Below, in pieces: positions 16,184 to 27,592 of a stretch of DNA of 64,000 nucleotides. Under the pieces are notes generated by a model that had not been told where the DNA came from, searched no databases, and saw only the letters and a program-made list of their open reading frames with translations. The stretch is from Lysobacterales bacterium (GTDB lineage: Bacteria; Pseudomonadota; Gammaproteobacteria; Xanthomonadales; Marinicellaceae), in the NCBI GenBank assembly GCA_027067055.1, contig JAMOMK010000086.1, positions 34,745-98,744 on the forward strand. Direction: 5' to 3'. Position numbers and translations under genes: made by a program. The first letter of the stretch is position 1. Every line of letters starts with the position of its first letter.

Positions 16184-17119
16184 CTAAAAACTATACCCAA
16201 ACTCTTTTACAAACCTTTGTTTGAACTCATCTAAGGTAAAGCTGTGATTTTGTGTACCGCTGCTGGCTATTTTGATGCTACCAAGTAATGAGGCAATGCG
16301 ACCCGTGGTTTGCACATCTAAATCATTCATTAGTCCATATAGCAAACCTGCTCGGTATGAGTCGCCGCAACCTGTTGGGTCTACTATTTTTTCAGCTTGA
16401 ACGACAGGAATGTGATAAACAGTACCATCTGTGTAAATTTCCGAACCTTTTTCGCCACGTGTTACAATTAATGCTTCTAAGTGTGATGCAATTTCTTTGG
16501 CATCCCAAGCAGTTCTTTCACAAACCAGTTCATATTCGTAATCATTAACTGCCATCCAAGTAGCTTGAGCAATAAACTTCTTTAAATCTTCACCATCAAA
16601 TAATGGCATAGCCTGGCCTGGATCAAAGATAAAAGGAATGCCTGCATCAACAAAGCCCTGTGCATGAGAAATCATGCCATCACGTCCATCAGGGCCAACA
16701 ATTCCAATACTAATATCTTCGTGATCAGATACCTTGCATTCATGGGATAAGCTCATAGCACCAGGATGAAATGCTGTTATTTGATTGTTTTCTTGATCGG
16801 TCGTGATAAAAGCTTGTGGTGTAAACATGTCGTCTTTAACAATAATACCATCTAAAGGAATGCCTAATTTAATTAAATGTTGACGATAAGGTTCAAAATC
16901 TTGCCCAACTGCCCCCATTGGTACGGGGTTGCCACCAAGTAATTTTAAATTGTAGGCAATATTACCAGCGACACCACCTACGACTCGTGTCATGCTAGGG
17001 ACAAAAAACGAAACATTCAATTTATGAATTTGGTTGGGTAAAATATGGTTTGAAAAACTGTCTTCAAAAACCATGATGGTGTCATAGGCTAGTGACCCAC
17101 AAATTAGTGCTTTGCTCAT
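16184..17119 (-). CDS. PfkB-family sugar/nucleoside kinase (adenosine kinase-like)
   Basis: This 311-residue ribokinase-fold enzyme phosphorylates a sugar or nucleoside with ATP. The N-terminus ALICGSLAYDTIM and the glycine-rich VVGGVAGNIAYNLKLLGG are the first PfkB signature region. DPTGCGDSYRAGLL contains the catalytic Asp and anion hole (second signature), with Cys in place of the usual Ala of GAGD. A C-terminal HSFTLDEFKQRF closes the fold. Members with this N-terminal pattern are often annotated as adenosine kinase, but the substrate cannot be proven. It starts one base after the gatB stop region on the same strand, so it is probably the last gene of a gatCAB-kinase operon. Confidence 0.82.
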   Translation of the reverse strand: MSKALICGSLAYDTIMVFEDSFSNHILPNQIHKLNVSFFVPSMTRVVGGVAGNIAYNLKLLGGNPVPMGAVGQDFEPYRQHLIKLGIPLDGIIVKDDMFTPQAFITTDQENNQITAFHPGAMSLSHECKVSDHEDISIGIVGPDGRDGMISHAQGFVDAGIPFIFDPGQAMPLFDGEDLKKFIAQATWMAVNDYEYELVCERTAWDAKEIASHLEALIVTRGEKGSEIYTDGTVYHIPVVQAEKIVDPTGCGDSYRAGLLYGLMNDLDVQTTGRIASLLGSIKIASSGTQNHSFTLDEFKQRFVKEFGYSF

Positions 17120-17120
17120 T

Positions 17121-18572
17121 TTATAATTCCTCTAATAATGTTTTGACTTGAGCTGGATTGGCCCTGCCTCTTGTTTGTTTCATCACCTGCCCAACAAAAT
17201 AATTGAACATCTTCATATCTCCACCCTTATAGGCTTCAAATTGTGATGGATTGTTTTTTATAATTTCTTTGACTATGGTTTCTAGCTCACCTGTATCGGA
17301 TACTTGGGCTAAACCCTCTTTGTCAATAATTTGTGCTGCTGTGCTATCTGTCCCCCATATCTTTTCCATCACTACTTTGGCAATTTTGTGAGAAATAGTG
17401 CCAGCTGCCAATGCCTCTAACAATTCTGCAAACTGTTCAGGTGAAATATTGTTATCTTCAACCTTGGCATCATTTGCGTTTAAAAGTGCCGAAAACTCAC
17501 CTAAAATCATATTGGCTGCAACTTTGGGCTTGGCTTTTCCAAGCTGCTTAACTGCGGCATCAAAGTATTCTGATAACTCTTTATCGTGTGCAATGGTAGT
17601 TGCATCATCTGGTTTTAACTTTAAATCTTGTGTATATCGAATAATTTTTTGTGCTGGAAACTCAGGAATAAACTGCTTCTCATTGTCAATATACGCTTGG
17701 TCGATAACGACAGGCAGTAAATCAGGATCGGGAAAATAGCGATAGTCATTGGCCTCTTCTTTACTACGCATTGGACGTGTTTCATTTTTATCTGCATCAT
17801 AAAGCCGTGTTTCTTGTGTAACCGTTCCGCCTGATTCAAGCAACTTAATTTGACGTTTAATTTCTATGTTGATGGCCTTTTCGACAAAACGAAATGAGTT
17901 GATGTTTTTTAGTTCGGTGCGTGTTCCTAATTCTTTTTGACCAACAGGACGAATTGATACATTGGCATCGCATCGGAACGAACCTTCTTGTAAATTACCA
18001 TCGCAAATACCTAAGTGAGTGACTATCGTATGAATGCCACGCATGTATCTTACCGCTTCTTTGGCAGAGGATAAGTCAGGTTCTGAGACAATTTCGATTA
18101 ACGGCGTACCACAACGGTTTAAGTCAATGGCAGAGTACTGTGTGTATTTATCGTGAATAGATTTGCCTGCATCTTCTTCAATATGTGCACGGTTAATGCG
18201 AATAGTTTTATCATTGCCTTTATCGTCTTGAATGACTAATTCGCCATGTTCGACAATCGGGTGGTTTAATTGGGTAATTTGATAGGCCTTGGGAGAGTCG
18301 GGGTAAAAGTAGTTCTTTCTATCAAAAGTCGATTCTTTAGCAATCACTTTTGCACCAACTGCCAGACCAAAACGTATGGCATAACGCAAAACTTTTTCAT
18401 TGAAAACAGGTAGCGTGCCAGGCATAGCAGCTTCAAGTAAGCTTACTTGGGTGTTGGGCTCGCCTCCATAGGCTGTATTTGTGCCTGCAAATAATTTACT
18501 TTTAGTTTTTAATTGGGTGTGTATTTCTAAACCAATGACGGTTTCCCATTGTGTTGTATTTTGATTACTCAT
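17121..18572 (-). CDS. gatB: Asp/Glu-tRNA(Asn/Gln) amidotransferase subunit B
   Basis: GatB binds misacylated Glu-tRNA(Gln) or Asp-tRNA(Asn) and activates the side chain for amidation within GatCAB. The N-terminal cradle domain shows [71 protein letters not shown] and [14 protein letters not shown]. The C-terminal YqeY-like tail ends in [15 protein letters not shown]. The ATG at 18572 is chosen because GGAGGG sits 9-10 bases before it; a TTG at 18590 would add six residues but lies upstream of that ribosome binding site. The gene overlaps gatA by 8 bases, giving translational coupling. It is full length (483 aa). Confidence 0.95.
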   Translation of the reverse strand: MSNQNTTQWETVIGLEIHTQLKTKSKLFAGTNTAYGGEPNTQVSLLEAAMPGTLPVFNEKVLRYAIRFGLAVGAKVIAKESTFDRKNYFYPDSPKAYQITQLNHPIVEHGELVIQDDKGNDKTIRINRAHIEEDAGKSIHDKYTQYSAIDLNRCGTPLIEIVSEPDLSSAKEAVRYMRGIHTIVTHLGICDGNLQEGSFRCDANVSIRPVGQKELGTRTELKNINSFRFVEKAINIEIKRQIKLLESGGTVTQETRLYDADKNETRPMRSKEEANDYRYFPDPDLLPVVIDQAYIDNEKQFIPEFPAQKIIRYTQDLKLKPDDATTIAHDKELSEYFDAAVKQLGKAKPKVAANMILGEFSALLNANDAKVEDNNISPEQFAELLEALAAGTISHKIAKVVMEKIWGTDSTAAQIIDKEGLAQVSDTGELETIVKEIIKNNPSQFEAYKGGDMKMFNYFVGQVMKQTRGRANPAQVKTLLEEL

Positions 18573-20019
18573 GGGCAAAACCCTCCGCAACTAAGTGGTG
18601 AAAATCAGTTTCTTGTTGAAATTGATGTGCAACATTAAGTATTTTTGCTTCTTGTAAATTATTGCCAATTAATTGCAGCCCAACGGGCAACTTATCAACC
18701 AAACCAATGGGGATTGACATACAAGGCAAGCCAGCCAATGATGATGGAATAGTGTAAATGTCGGCTTGGTACATGCTAACAGGGTCTTTTTTTGCATTAA
18801 ACTCAAAAGCGACCTCGGGCGAAACTGGAGCAGCAATAACATCAACTTGTGCAAAAGCACTGGCAAAATCTTCTGATATTAAGCGTCTAATTTTTTGTGC
18901 TTTACGGTAATAAGCATCATAAAATCCAGCTGACAATGCCCAAGTTCCGACCATAATACGGCGTTTAACCTCTTCACCAAAACCTTCTGTTCGTGAACGC
19001 ACATACAAATCATTTAAGTCTTTTGGGTTATCGCATTGTCGACCATAACGAATACCATCAAAACGTGATAAGTTGGATGAACATTCTGCTGGTGCAATGA
19101 CGTAATAAGCAGAAACTGCCAGATGCGCCGTTGGTAATTTGATTTCAACAAGCTGTGCACCCATGTTTTTTAGGGTGTCTATTGATTGTTGAGTTTGCCT
19201 GCGGATGTTTTCAGGCAATGTTCCCATCCATTCAGGAATAACACCTATTTTCACTCCTTTGATTGATTGATTTAAGTTTTGATTGAAATCCTCTTTATCC
19301 ACTTGAGCAGAAGTTGAGTCTTTAGCATCAAAACTACACATTTGTGACAATACCAAGGCACAATCCTCTGCACTTTTGGCAAAAACTCCTGCTTGGTCTA
19401 AACTTGAGGCAAAAGCAACCATGCCATAACGTGAGTTGCGACCATAGGTTGGTTTAATTCCTGTAATTCCACACAAAGCGGCAGGTTGTCTGATTGAACC
19501 ACCTGTATCAGAGCCAGTAGCAACAGGTACAAGCCCAGCAGCAACACAGGTCGCAGAACCGCCAGATGAACCACCAGGAACTCGGGTTAAATCCCATGGG
19601 TTTTTTACCGCACCAAAATAGGAGTTTTCATTGGATGAGCCCATGGCAAACTCATCCATATTGGCTTTAGCTAGAGTGACCATGCCTGCTTGGTTAAGAT
19701 TGTCAACCACCGTTGCATCATAGGGAGCAACAAAATTTTCCAACATACGAGAGCCACAAGTTGTTTTGATGTCTTTAGTGCAAAACAAATCTTTATGCAC
19801 TAAAGGGATTCCCGTTAATGGATTTCCTGAACCAGTGTCAATTAAATCTTGTGCTTGTTGAATTTGTTTTTGTGCTAACTCAGATGTCTTATTTATCAAA
19901 CAATTGAGGTTGTCTGCATGTTTTTCTATTTTTGCCTGATAAAAATCATGCAACTCTTGAACAGATAAGTCTTTAGCTCTTAAAGCTTCTGCAATTTGTT
20001 TTATGCCTTTAAATTCCAT
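18565..20019 (-). CDS. gatA: Asp/Glu-tRNA(Asn/Gln) amidotransferase subunit A
   Basis: This amidase-signature enzyme hydrolyses glutamine to supply ammonia to GatB. The Ser-cisSer-Lys triad is visible: Lys in [11 protein letters not shown], the cis-Ser in PGGSSGGSA and the nucleophile Ser in [37 protein letters not shown] follows as expected. The ammonia product passes through a tunnel to GatB. At 484 aa it is standard length. It lies one base after gatC and overlaps gatB. The presence of gatCAB implies that this organism makes Gln-tRNA and/or Asn-tRNA by transamidation. Confidence 0.96.
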   Translation of the reverse strand: MEFKGIKQIAEALRAKDLSVQELHDFYQAKIEKHADNLNCLINKTSELAQKQIQQAQDLIDTGSGNPLTGIPLVHKDLFCTKDIKTTCGSRMLENFVAPYDATVVDNLNQAGMVTLAKANMDEFAMGSSNENSYFGAVKNPWDLTRVPGGSSGGSATCVAAGLVPVATGSDTGGSIRQPAALCGITGIKPTYGRNSRYGMVAFASSLDQAGVFAKSAEDCALVLSQMCSFDAKDSTSAQVDKEDFNQNLNQSIKGVKIGVIPEWMGTLPENIRRQTQQSIDTLKNMGAQLVEIKLPTAHLAVSAYYVIAPAECSSNLSRFDGIRYGRQCDNPKDLNDLYVRSRTEGFGEEVKRRIMVGTWALSAGFYDAYYRKAQKIRRLISEDFASAFAQVDVIAAPVSPEVAFEFNAKKDPVSMYQADIYTIPSSLAGLPCMSIPIGLVDKLPVGLQLIGNNLQEAKILNVAHQFQQETDFHHLVAEGFAHE

Positions 20020-20020
20020 C

Positions 20021-20308
20021 TTATTCTACCACCGTTGGTACGAGAAAATAATCATCATCAGCATTTGTCGCCATGGATAATAACACCTCTTTATTGGAAG
20101 TCTCGGTAACAACATCTGCGCGCAGCCTTTGCACGGCATCCATAGGGTTTGCCATTGGTTTTACATTGTCAGTATCAACTTCATTTATGTGGTTTATCAT
20201 TTCAACAACGGAATCCAATGAAGTAACAATAGTATCAATTTCATCTTTGCTGACATTTAATTTTGCTAGAACTGCGATTTGTTGAACTTCTTTACGATTT
20301 ATTAACAT
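20021..20308 (-). CDS. gatC: Asp/Glu-tRNA(Asn/Gln) amidotransferase subunit C
   Basis: GatC is the small linker that wraps around GatA and stabilises its interface with GatB. The 95-residue chain has the family pattern: [18 protein letters not shown], then [22 protein letters not shown], then LRADVVTE, and a C-terminal [11 protein letters not shown]. It is the first gene of the gatCAB operon, one base ahead of gatA, and is transcribed divergently from mreB across a 113-base gap. Confidence 0.94.
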   Translation of the reverse strand: MLINRKEVQQIAVLAKLNVSKDEIDTIVTSLDSVVEMINHINEVDTDNVKPMANPMDAVQRLRADVVTETSNKEVLLSMATNADDDYFLVPTVVE

Positions 20309-20415
20309 GTGAACACTCTAAATAATATATAATTCACCGTTACAAACGGCTGGATGCTATTTTAGCTTCTAAGAAGCGCATTATGCCATTTTTCCAACAC
20401 AAACCATACATTTAA

Positions 20416-21474
<1,059 letters not shown>

Positions 21475-21506
21475 GTTCATAACGATTAAATGGAGAGAGG
21501 CTGTTC

Positions 21507-22382
21507 ATGTGGACACCAAAGAACACAAACACCCTGTCTCAAAATAATATTTTAACGTTTTTATTTCTAGAAATTATTTGTGTGGTGCTTATGATTGCTG
21601 ACCATTCAGCACACATCACTGCGCCTGTTCGCGCCAGCATTTCGGCTCTCACCTACCCATTGGTTAAGGTTGTAGAACTGCCACAACTGGCTTATCAATT
21701 TATTAATACAACCGTATCCGATCAAGCTGCATTGTTAAACGAAAACATTGTGCTTAAACAAAAACTTTCACAAGCACAAATTGATTTATTGCAGATGGAA
21801 GTGGTTTCTCAACAGAATACTGAGCTGAGAAAATTATTACACACCAAGCAATTGTTGCCACTAAAAACAACAGCTGCTTTCATAGTGAATGTTAACACAG
21901 GTAAAAATAACCATTACGTCATTATTAATCAAGGCTTTAATCAAGGCATCACTGTGGGTCAAACTGTATTAGACTTAAATGGAGTGGTGGGGCAAGTTGA
22001 TAATGTGACACTCGAAAATTCTCACGTTATTCTTATTACTAATAAAAATCATGCGATACCAGTAGAATTTTTAAGGACAGGTATTCGTACTTTTATTTAT
22101 GGTACCGGTGAATTAGATAATTTAAGTCTTCCCGAAATACCTCAAAGTGCCGACATAAAGCTTGGAGATGTATTGATTACCTCTGGTTATGGTGGAGTTT
22201 TCCCTCCAGGACTAAAAGTGGCAACTATTCAAAAAATCCTAGATTCACCTGATAAATCTTTCCAACGTGCGACTGCTCTGCCCAGTGCAAATTTAAAATT
22301 AATGAAGCAACTTTTATTGGTGTGGTCTCTACAAGATCAACCCGATAAAAAAAATCAGCTTGAGGGGCAATCATCGCAATGA
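21507..22382 (+). CDS. mreC: Rod shape-determining protein MreC
   Basis: MreC is the bitopic scaffold that links cytoplasmic MreB to periplasmic RodA-PBP2 and activates PBP2. A single membrane helix covers about residues 15-33 (ILTFLFLEIICVVLMIA). A coiled coil follows (about 70-112, including QAALLNENIVLKQKLSQAQ). The beta-barrel domains contain VNVNTGKNNHYVIINQG, GVVGQVDNVTLENSHVILI and LITSGYGGVFPPGLKVATI, all family hallmarks. At 291 aa it is a normal length. It overlaps mreD by 4 bases (ATGA). Confidence 0.95.
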   Translation: MWTPKNTNTLSQNNILTFLFLEIICVVLMIADHSAHITAPVRASISALTYPLVKVVELPQLAYQFINTTVSDQAALLNENIVLKQKLSQAQIDLLQMEVVSQQNTELRKLLHTKQLLPLKTTAAFIVNVNTGKNNHYVIINQGFNQGITVGQTVLDLNGVVGQVDNVTLENSHVILITNKNHAIPVEFLRTGIRTFIYGTGELDNLSLPEIPQSADIKLGDVLITSGYGGVFPPGLKVATIQKILDSPDKSFQRATALPSANLKLMKQLLLVWSLQDQPDKKNQLEGQSSQ

Positions 22383-22849
22383 AACTTCGCTCACTAAAAC
22401 TTATCCATGGCAGCATCATAGTCAGTTTGATTTTAATGCTCATTCCTTGGTCGGGATGGTTTAAAATTGCCCAACCCTATTGGCTTGCTTTGGTGATAAT
22501 TTATTGGAGTATCGAAGCACCCAGACAAGCTGGAATGTTAACCGCTTTTTTCTATAGTATTTTACTGGACGTACTTTACGGTAGTTTATTTGGTAAACAT
22601 GGATTTTCAATGGTGGCTATGGTGTTTTTAATCAGCAAAATACATAAACGCTTAAAGATGACATCATTTTGGCAACTGACGCTTATGATTGCTGCATTAT
22701 TATTAAATGATAGTATTATTCGAACATTTATTGACTGGGTCTCAATGAACCAGGAGGATTTTTCTATTAATTTATGGTCCATTCTTACTTCAATCCTCAT
22801 TTGGCCTTGGTTTAAATATTTGCTTGACAGACTTAATCACAGGTTTTAA
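22379..22849 (+). CDS. mreD: Rod shape-determining protein MreD
   Basis: This small polytopic inner-membrane protein of the elongasome has 156 aa and about five hydrophobic helices. Family features are WPYWLALVIIYW-like (here AQPYWLALVIIYWSIEAPRQAG) and SILLDVLYGSLFGKHGFSM. Sequence conservation is low in MreD generally; position between mreC and mrdA is the strongest support. It is coupled to mreC by a 4-base overlap, with mrdA starting 3 bases after it. Confidence 0.9.
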   Translation: MKLRSLKLIHGSIIVSLILMLIPWSGWFKIAQPYWLALVIIYWSIEAPRQAGMLTAFFYSILLDVLYGSLFGKHGFSMVAMVFLISKIHKRLKMTSFWQLTLMIAALLLNDSIIRTFIDWVSMNQEDFSINLWSILTSILIWPWFKYLLDRLNHRF

Positions 22850-22852
22850 TAG

Positions 22853-24691
22853 ATGTCACGCAATCAAATAAAAAATCCACAGCAGGAAACTCGGATTTTT
22901 CAATCCCGCATAGTTGCATCCATTCTCGTCATATTATTATTAATAGGTGCTATTTTTACTCGCTATTTTTATTTGCAAATTATCCAGCACCAGTCATTAC
23001 TTGCAAGCTCAGAACAAAATAGAATTAAAACAACCCCAATACCACCTGCGCGTGGCTTCATTTATGATAGAAATGGCCACCTTTTAGTTGAAAACATTCC
23101 AACTTATCGGTTGCAAGTTATCCCTGAAAAAGTAGATGATTTCAAAAAAAGTCTCAATGAATTAAAAAATCTGATTCACTTAACAGATAGCGATATTGAT
23201 GATTTAATAAAAAAGAAAAACTTGAACAGACCTTTTAAACCACTAATTATTAAAAATAAGTTGAATGAGAAAGAACTGGCATCCTTCATGGTCAGAAAAC
23301 ATATGTTTATTGGCTTTAAAGCAAGCCCCTATTTAATAAGGCACTATAAATATACTGACATTTTAGCGCATGTGGTTGGGTATGTTGGTCGTATTAATGA
23401 CAAAGATTTAAAACGACTGGATATAAAAAAGTATAAAGGTTCAGAATACACTGGCAAACTAGGATTAGAGCGATTTCATGAAAATCAATTACATGGACTT
23501 CCAGGCTCCTTAACTGTTGAGACCAATGCGCAAGGAAGGGTTCTCAAAACCATTGAACAAACACCTCCTATCAGTGGTAAAGATATCTCTCTTACTATTG
23601 ATATTGAACTGCAAAAAACGGCCTATGAGGCTTTAGGTGAACTAACTGGGTCTGCCATCGCAATTAATCCTAAAAATGGTGAAATCCTGGCTATGGTATC
23701 AAAGCCAGGATTCGATCCAAATGATTTTGTTAATGGTATTTCACACAAAAAATATAATCGCCTGATTAATTCAAATCAAAAGCCTTTATTTAATCGCTCA
23801 TTACGTGGTGGATATGAGCCTGGCTCAACCATTAAGCCTTATATGGCACTGGCTGGACTTTACTACAACATCATCAACTCAAACTATACTATGTTTTCTA
23901 AAGGTTATTTTCAATTAGACAACCAAGCACGAAAATACCACGATTGGAAACGTGGTGGACATGGATTAATCACAATTAAGCAATCTTTGGTTCAGTCGGT
24001 GAATACATTCTATTATCAATTGGCTGTTTCATTGGGCATTGATCGTATACATGAATTTCTCAAACCATTTAAGTTTGGGGAATTGTCTCACGTTGATTTA
24101 CTTGCCGAAAAGAAAGGGTTGCTACCATCAAGGGAATGGAAAAAAGCCGCTAAGGGAAAAATGTGGTTTCCAGGTGAAACCGTAATTACTGGAATTGGAC
24201 AAGGTTTTTTAGTGACTACGCCAATTCAATTAGTGACTTCATTGACAATTTTAGCCAATAAAGGAAGCTACTTTAAACCCCATTTAATCAAATCAGCAAA
24301 CCCTGAATTAAAAAAAATTCCTTACGAAATACCTAAGAACTATTGGGATATTGTTCATCAAGGTATGATTGGTGTTATACATGACAAAAAAGGATCAGCT
24401 CGGGCCATTGCCAATAAAAATTATTTAACAGCGGGTAAAAGTGGCACATCACAAGTTTACGGCAAAAAAGAAGAAGATGTTTATAACCGCTCTCTTGAGA
24501 TACCATTCCACTTAAGAAATCATGCTTTATTTATTGCTTTCGCTCCAGCAGACAACCCCGAAATAGCGGTTGTGGTAGTGGCAGAACATGGTCAAAGTGG
24601 TTCAAAAGTAGCCGCTCCCATTGCCAAAATAATCATTGAAAAATACCTTATGGATATTTTGAAATTGCCAAAAAAGAGTAATGAAAAGTGA
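22853..24691 (+). CDS. mrdA: Penicillin-binding protein 2 (elongasome transpeptidase)
   Basis: PBP2 is the class B transpeptidase that cross-links peptidoglycan during cell elongation, working with RodA. There is one N-terminal membrane anchor (about residues 21-42), then the dimerisation/pedestal domain starting at PPARGFIYDRNG. The transpeptidase motifs are SxxK with Ser325 in EPGSTIKP, SxN as SVN near 382-384, and KSGT at 529-532. It is full length at 612 aa. It is coupled to rodA, whose GTG start overlaps the mrdA stop by 4 bases. Confidence 0.96.
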   Translation: MSRNQIKNPQQETRIFQSRIVASILVILLLIGAIFTRYFYLQIIQHQSLLASSEQNRIKTTPIPPARGFIYDRNGHLLVENIPTYRLQVIPEKVDDFKKSLNELKNLIHLTDSDIDDLIKKKNLNRPFKPLIIKNKLNEKELASFMVRKHMFIGFKASPYLIRHYKYTDILAHVVGYVGRINDKDLKRLDIKKYKGSEYTGKLGLERFHENQLHGLPGSLTVETNAQGRVLKTIEQTPPISGKDISLTIDIELQKTAYEALGELTGSAIAINPKNGEILAMVSKPGFDPNDFVNGISHKKYNRLINSNQKPLFNRSLRGGYEPGSTIKPYMALAGLYYNIINSNYTMFSKGYFQLDNQARKYHDWKRGGHGLITIKQSLVQSVNTFYYQLAVSLGIDRIHEFLKPFKFGELSHVDLLAEKKGLLPSREWKKAAKGKMWFPGETVITGIGQGFLVTTPIQLVTSLTILANKGSYFKPHLIKSANPELKKIPYEIPKNYWDIVHQGMIGVIHDKKGSARAIANKNYLTAGKSGTSQVYGKKEEDVYNRSLEIPFHLRNHALFIAFAPADNPEIAVVVVAEHGQSGSKVAAPIAKIIIEKYLMDILKLPKKSNEK

Positions 24692-25782
24692 TATACAGCA
24701 ACAAAACTCATCACAATAAACGTCATTATATCGATTGGTGGTTAACTGCTTTTATATTATTACTAATGTCTTATGGGTTAGTTGTTCTTTTTTCAGCAGG
24801 TGGCTGGGTTTTGGTTAAGAAACAAATTATTAGACTCGCTCTTGGTCTAGTTGTCATGCTGCTCTTAGCCCAAGTTAAGCCAGAAAAACTGGCTGGCATC
24901 ACTCCGTGGCTCTACGTGATGACCATATTGTTGTTGTTGGCTGTTTCTTTTTTTGGTTATGAATCAAAAGGGGCAACCCGATGGATAAAAATTGGCATTC
25001 GATTTCAACCCTCAGAGTTGGCAAAGTTAGTTATTCCACTTATGATTGCATGGTTTTATCGATACCGTGTATTGCCACCTGACTTAAAATCAGTAGGAAC
25101 AAGTCTGCTCATTTTACTTATTCCAGTCTTTTTAATATTCAAACAGCCTGATTTAGGAACATCAATTTTAGTTGCTGTTAGCGGATTATTCGTCCTTTTT
25201 CTTGCTGGTTTATCGTGGAAATACATTGTTGGAGGTTTTATTGCTCTAGCTTCTGCAGCACCAGTCATGTGGCTATTTTTTATGAAAGAATACCAAAAAC
25301 AACGGGTGTTAACCTTTCTCAACCCAACTCAAGATTCATTAGGTTCAGGGTGGAACATCATCCAATCAAAAATTGCTATTGGATCAGGAGGACTTTTTGG
25401 CAAAGGCTGGCAAAATGGCTCTCAAACACAACTGGATTTTCTACCAGAGCACTCAACTGATTTTATCTTATCAGTACTTTCTGAAGAGTTTGGGTTAGTC
25501 GGTGTTATTATTCTATTGTTATTGTATTTAGCTATCATTTTAAGAGGGCTTTTTATTGCTTCACAAGCCAAAGATACCTTTAATCGTTTAATTGCTGGGG
25601 CACTAACGTTGACTTTTTTTGTCTATCTCTTTATTAATGCTGGAATGATTAGTGGTTTGCTGCCTGTTGTTGGTGTACCATTACCATTAGTGAGCTATGG
25701 AGGGACATCAATTATTACCCTCATGGCAGGATTTGGCATGATAATGTCTGTATACAACCATAGGAAATTATTAAAATCATGA
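24688..25782 (+). CDS. rodA: RodA, SEDS-family peptidoglycan polymerase
   Basis: RodA polymerises lipid II into glycan strands in the inner membrane and forms a complex with PBP2. The 364 residues have about ten helices. SEDS motifs visible are GYESKGATRWIKIG with FQPSELAK, FKQPDLGTSILV, KSKIAIGSGGLFGKGW-like (here QSKIAIGSGG) with QLDFLPEHSTDFILSVLSEE, and the C-terminal VGVPLPLVSYGGTS. The functional Asp lies in FLPEHSTDF. The start is GTG at 24688, overlapping the mrdA TGA, which is typical of translational coupling. It overlaps mltB by 4 bases at its end. Confidence 0.96.
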   Translation: MIYSNKTHHNKRHYIDWWLTAFILLLMSYGLVVLFSAGGWVLVKKQIIRLALGLVVMLLLAQVKPEKLAGITPWLYVMTILLLLAVSFFGYESKGATRWIKIGIRFQPSELAKLVIPLMIAWFYRYRVLPPDLKSVGTSLLILLIPVFLIFKQPDLGTSILVAVSGLFVLFLAGLSWKYIVGGFIALASAAPVMWLFFMKEYQKQRVLTFLNPTQDSLGSGWNIIQSKIAIGSGGLFGKGWQNGSQTQLDFLPEHSTDFILSVLSEEFGLVGVIILLLLYLAIILRGLFIASQAKDTFNRLIAGALTLTFFVYLFINAGMISGLLPVVGVPLPLVSYGGTSIITLMAGFGMIMSVYNHRKLLKS

Positions 25783-26738
25783 AGAAAATATTACCCTTGC
25801 TTTTTATTGCTTTTATTGCTCAAGCAAAAAATTCCACACCGAATTTAGAAGACTTTATTGCCTCAGTTGCTAAAAACAACAACTTAGATGAAAAGTCAAT
25901 TCGCATCATACTCAAACAAGCCCAAAAGAAACAAAGCATTATCGATGCCATGAATCGTCCCGCTGAAAAGAAAAAACAATGGCACGAATACCGAAATATA
26001 TTTCTTAAACAAAAACGCATGGACGAAGGGGTCAATTTTTGGACTAAACACCAAAAAACATTGAATGCAGTAAGTAAAAAGACAGGTGTCCCTACTGAAA
26101 TTATTGTTGCCATTATTGGTGTGGAAACAAATTATGGTGGTAACAAAGGCTCGTATCGAGTTATTGATGCCCTCTATACCCTTGCATTTCACTATCCCAA
26201 GCGCTCAAAGTTTTTTACTGCGGAACTAGAGAAATTTTTAGTACTTACCACTAAAGAAAAAATTTCAGCCTTGGAAACAAAAGGCTCTTACGCGGGAGCA
26301 ATGGGATTTGGTCAGTTTATGCCAAGCTCCTATCTCATGTATGCCGTGGATTATGACAAAGACGGCCAGCGTGATTTGCTTAATAATATTGATGATGCCA
26401 TTGCTAGTGTAGCTAATTATTTTAAAGCCCATGGCTGGGAAAAAGGACAACCCATCGCATATCAAGCTTACACAGATAAAAAATTTACAAAATTGAAAAA
26501 GCAAGAATTAAAGCCATCACTAAGCGTCAAACAACTCAATAAAATGGGTTACCACACCCAAATAAAACTTGATGACAAGGTTAGAGTGAGCTTGACTCAA
26601 TTACAACAAAAAGACCATATGGACTATTGGTTTGCCCTAAATAATTTTTATGTGATAACACGATACAATCACAGTGAAATGTATGCCATGGCGGTTTATC
26701 AACTGGCACAGGAAATAAAAAAGTTAAAAAATAAATAA
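25779..26738 (+). CDS. mltB: Lytic murein transglycosylase B
   Basis: MltB cleaves the MurNAc-GlcNAc bond to form 1,6-anhydro muropeptides in the periplasm. The catalytic Glu is at about residue 116 in IIGVETNYGGNKGSYRVIDA. SYAGAMGFGQFMPSSYLMYAVD and DGQRDLLNNIDDAIASVANYF are further family motifs. The N-terminus is a short Sec signal (MKKILPLLFIAFIAQA) without a lipobox Cys, so this copy is probably soluble and periplasmic, unlike the E. coli lipoprotein. It overlaps rodA by 4 bases and rlpA by 1, so it belongs to the elongation operon. Confidence 0.94.
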   Translation: MKKILPLLFIAFIAQAKNSTPNLEDFIASVAKNNNLDEKSIRIILKQAQKKQSIIDAMNRPAEKKKQWHEYRNIFLKQKRMDEGVNFWTKHQKTLNAVSKKTGVPTEIIVAIIGVETNYGGNKGSYRVIDALYTLAFHYPKRSKFFTAELEKFLVLTTKEKISALETKGSYAGAMGFGQFMPSSYLMYAVDYDKDGQRDLLNNIDDAIASVANYFKAHGWEKGQPIAYQAYTDKKFTKLKKQELKPSLSVKQLNKMGYHTQIKLDDKVRVSLTQLQQKDHMDYWFALNNFYVITRYNHSEMYAMAVYQLAQEIKKLKNK

Positions 26739-27592
26739 TGACAATACTGAAAATACAACTTATTCTTATGGTTTTGTTTATTTCTGCCTGTTCACAAAAC
26801 CCTAAAAAAAGCACCTCTGTTCACCATAAAACCAATGAAGGTCGTTATGCCATTGCACAAGATAGAGCTCCAGATTTTGAAAACTATAACCCAAATAAAA
26901 TAAAACCGTGGACAATCACACCCGAAGCAAAAAGTAAATACGGCAACCATTCACCCTATGTGGTATTTGGTAAAACTTATTATTTAGCTAATACCAATCA
27001 AGATTTTGAACAAACGGGAACAGCTTCATGGTATGGCAAAAAATTTCATGGGCATACGACATCAAATATGGAAATTTTTGACATGTATAAAATGACAGCA
27101 GCACACCGTACTTTACCGCTTCCAAGTTATGTGGAGGTTACTAACTTGGACAATAATAAAAAAGTCATTGTTCGAGTTAATGATAGAGGGCCTTTTAAAA
27201 GCAAACGCATTATTGACTTATCATGGGCGGCAGCACGTGCATTAGACTATGACAAAAAGGGTTTGGCAAATGTACATATTAAACTGGTTCAAGCTCCTGG
27301 TGTAAAACCAATGCCACAAAAGAATCAGCAAGTTGAATACAAAACAAAAAAAGCCATTAATGGCATAAAATACCTACAAATAGGGGCTTATTCAGAAAAA
27401 AATAGAGCAATGGAAATTGCAGAAAAAATTAGCACTAAGGTCTTGCTACCTGTACATGTCACTAATACTATTGCTGCCAACCCACTGTATAGAGTCCGCA
27501 TTGGTCCTCTGTCAGAAAGTGAAAATATCATTGACATTATTCAAAAAGTGCACAGACAAGGTTTTCAAAACACAAAAATGGTTGTTGAATAA
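26738..27592 (+). CDS. rlpA: RlpA family septal-ring lytic transglycosylase lipoprotein with SPOR domain
   Basis: RlpA cleaves naked glycan strands lacking stem peptides. It has a lipoprotein signal with lipobox FISAC (Cys18). The double-psi beta-barrel domain spans about residues 95-190 with GTASWYGKKFHGHTTSNME, MTAAHRTLPLPSYVEVTNL and VRVNDRGPFKSKRIIDLS; the catalytic-type Glu and Asp positions are kept, although MEIFD MYKMTAAH replaces the more usual GExFDM. A SPOR domain (about 205-284) begins at IKYLQIGAYSEKNRA and should target it to denuded peptidoglycan. It overlaps mltB by one base. The following gene begins directly after its TAA in the same reading frame. Confidence 0.93.
   Translation: MTILKIQLILMVLFISACSQNPKKSTSVHHKTNEGRYAIAQDRAPDFENYNPNKIKPWTITPEAKSKYGNHSPYVVFGKTYYLANTNQDFEQTGTASWYGKKFHGHTTSNMEIFDMYKMTAAHRTLPLPSYVEVTNLDNNKKVIVRVNDRGPFKSKRIIDLSWAAARALDYDKKGLANVHIKLVQAPGVKPMPQKNQQVEYKTKKAINGIKYLQIGAYSEKNRAMEIAEKISTKVLLPVHVTNTIAANPLYRVRIGPLSESENIIDIIQKVHRQGFQNTKMVVE

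Noticed and set aside
18573..18590. TTG start of gatB at 18590
   Set aside because: A strong GGAGGG lies downstream of it and correctly spaced for the ATG at 18572.
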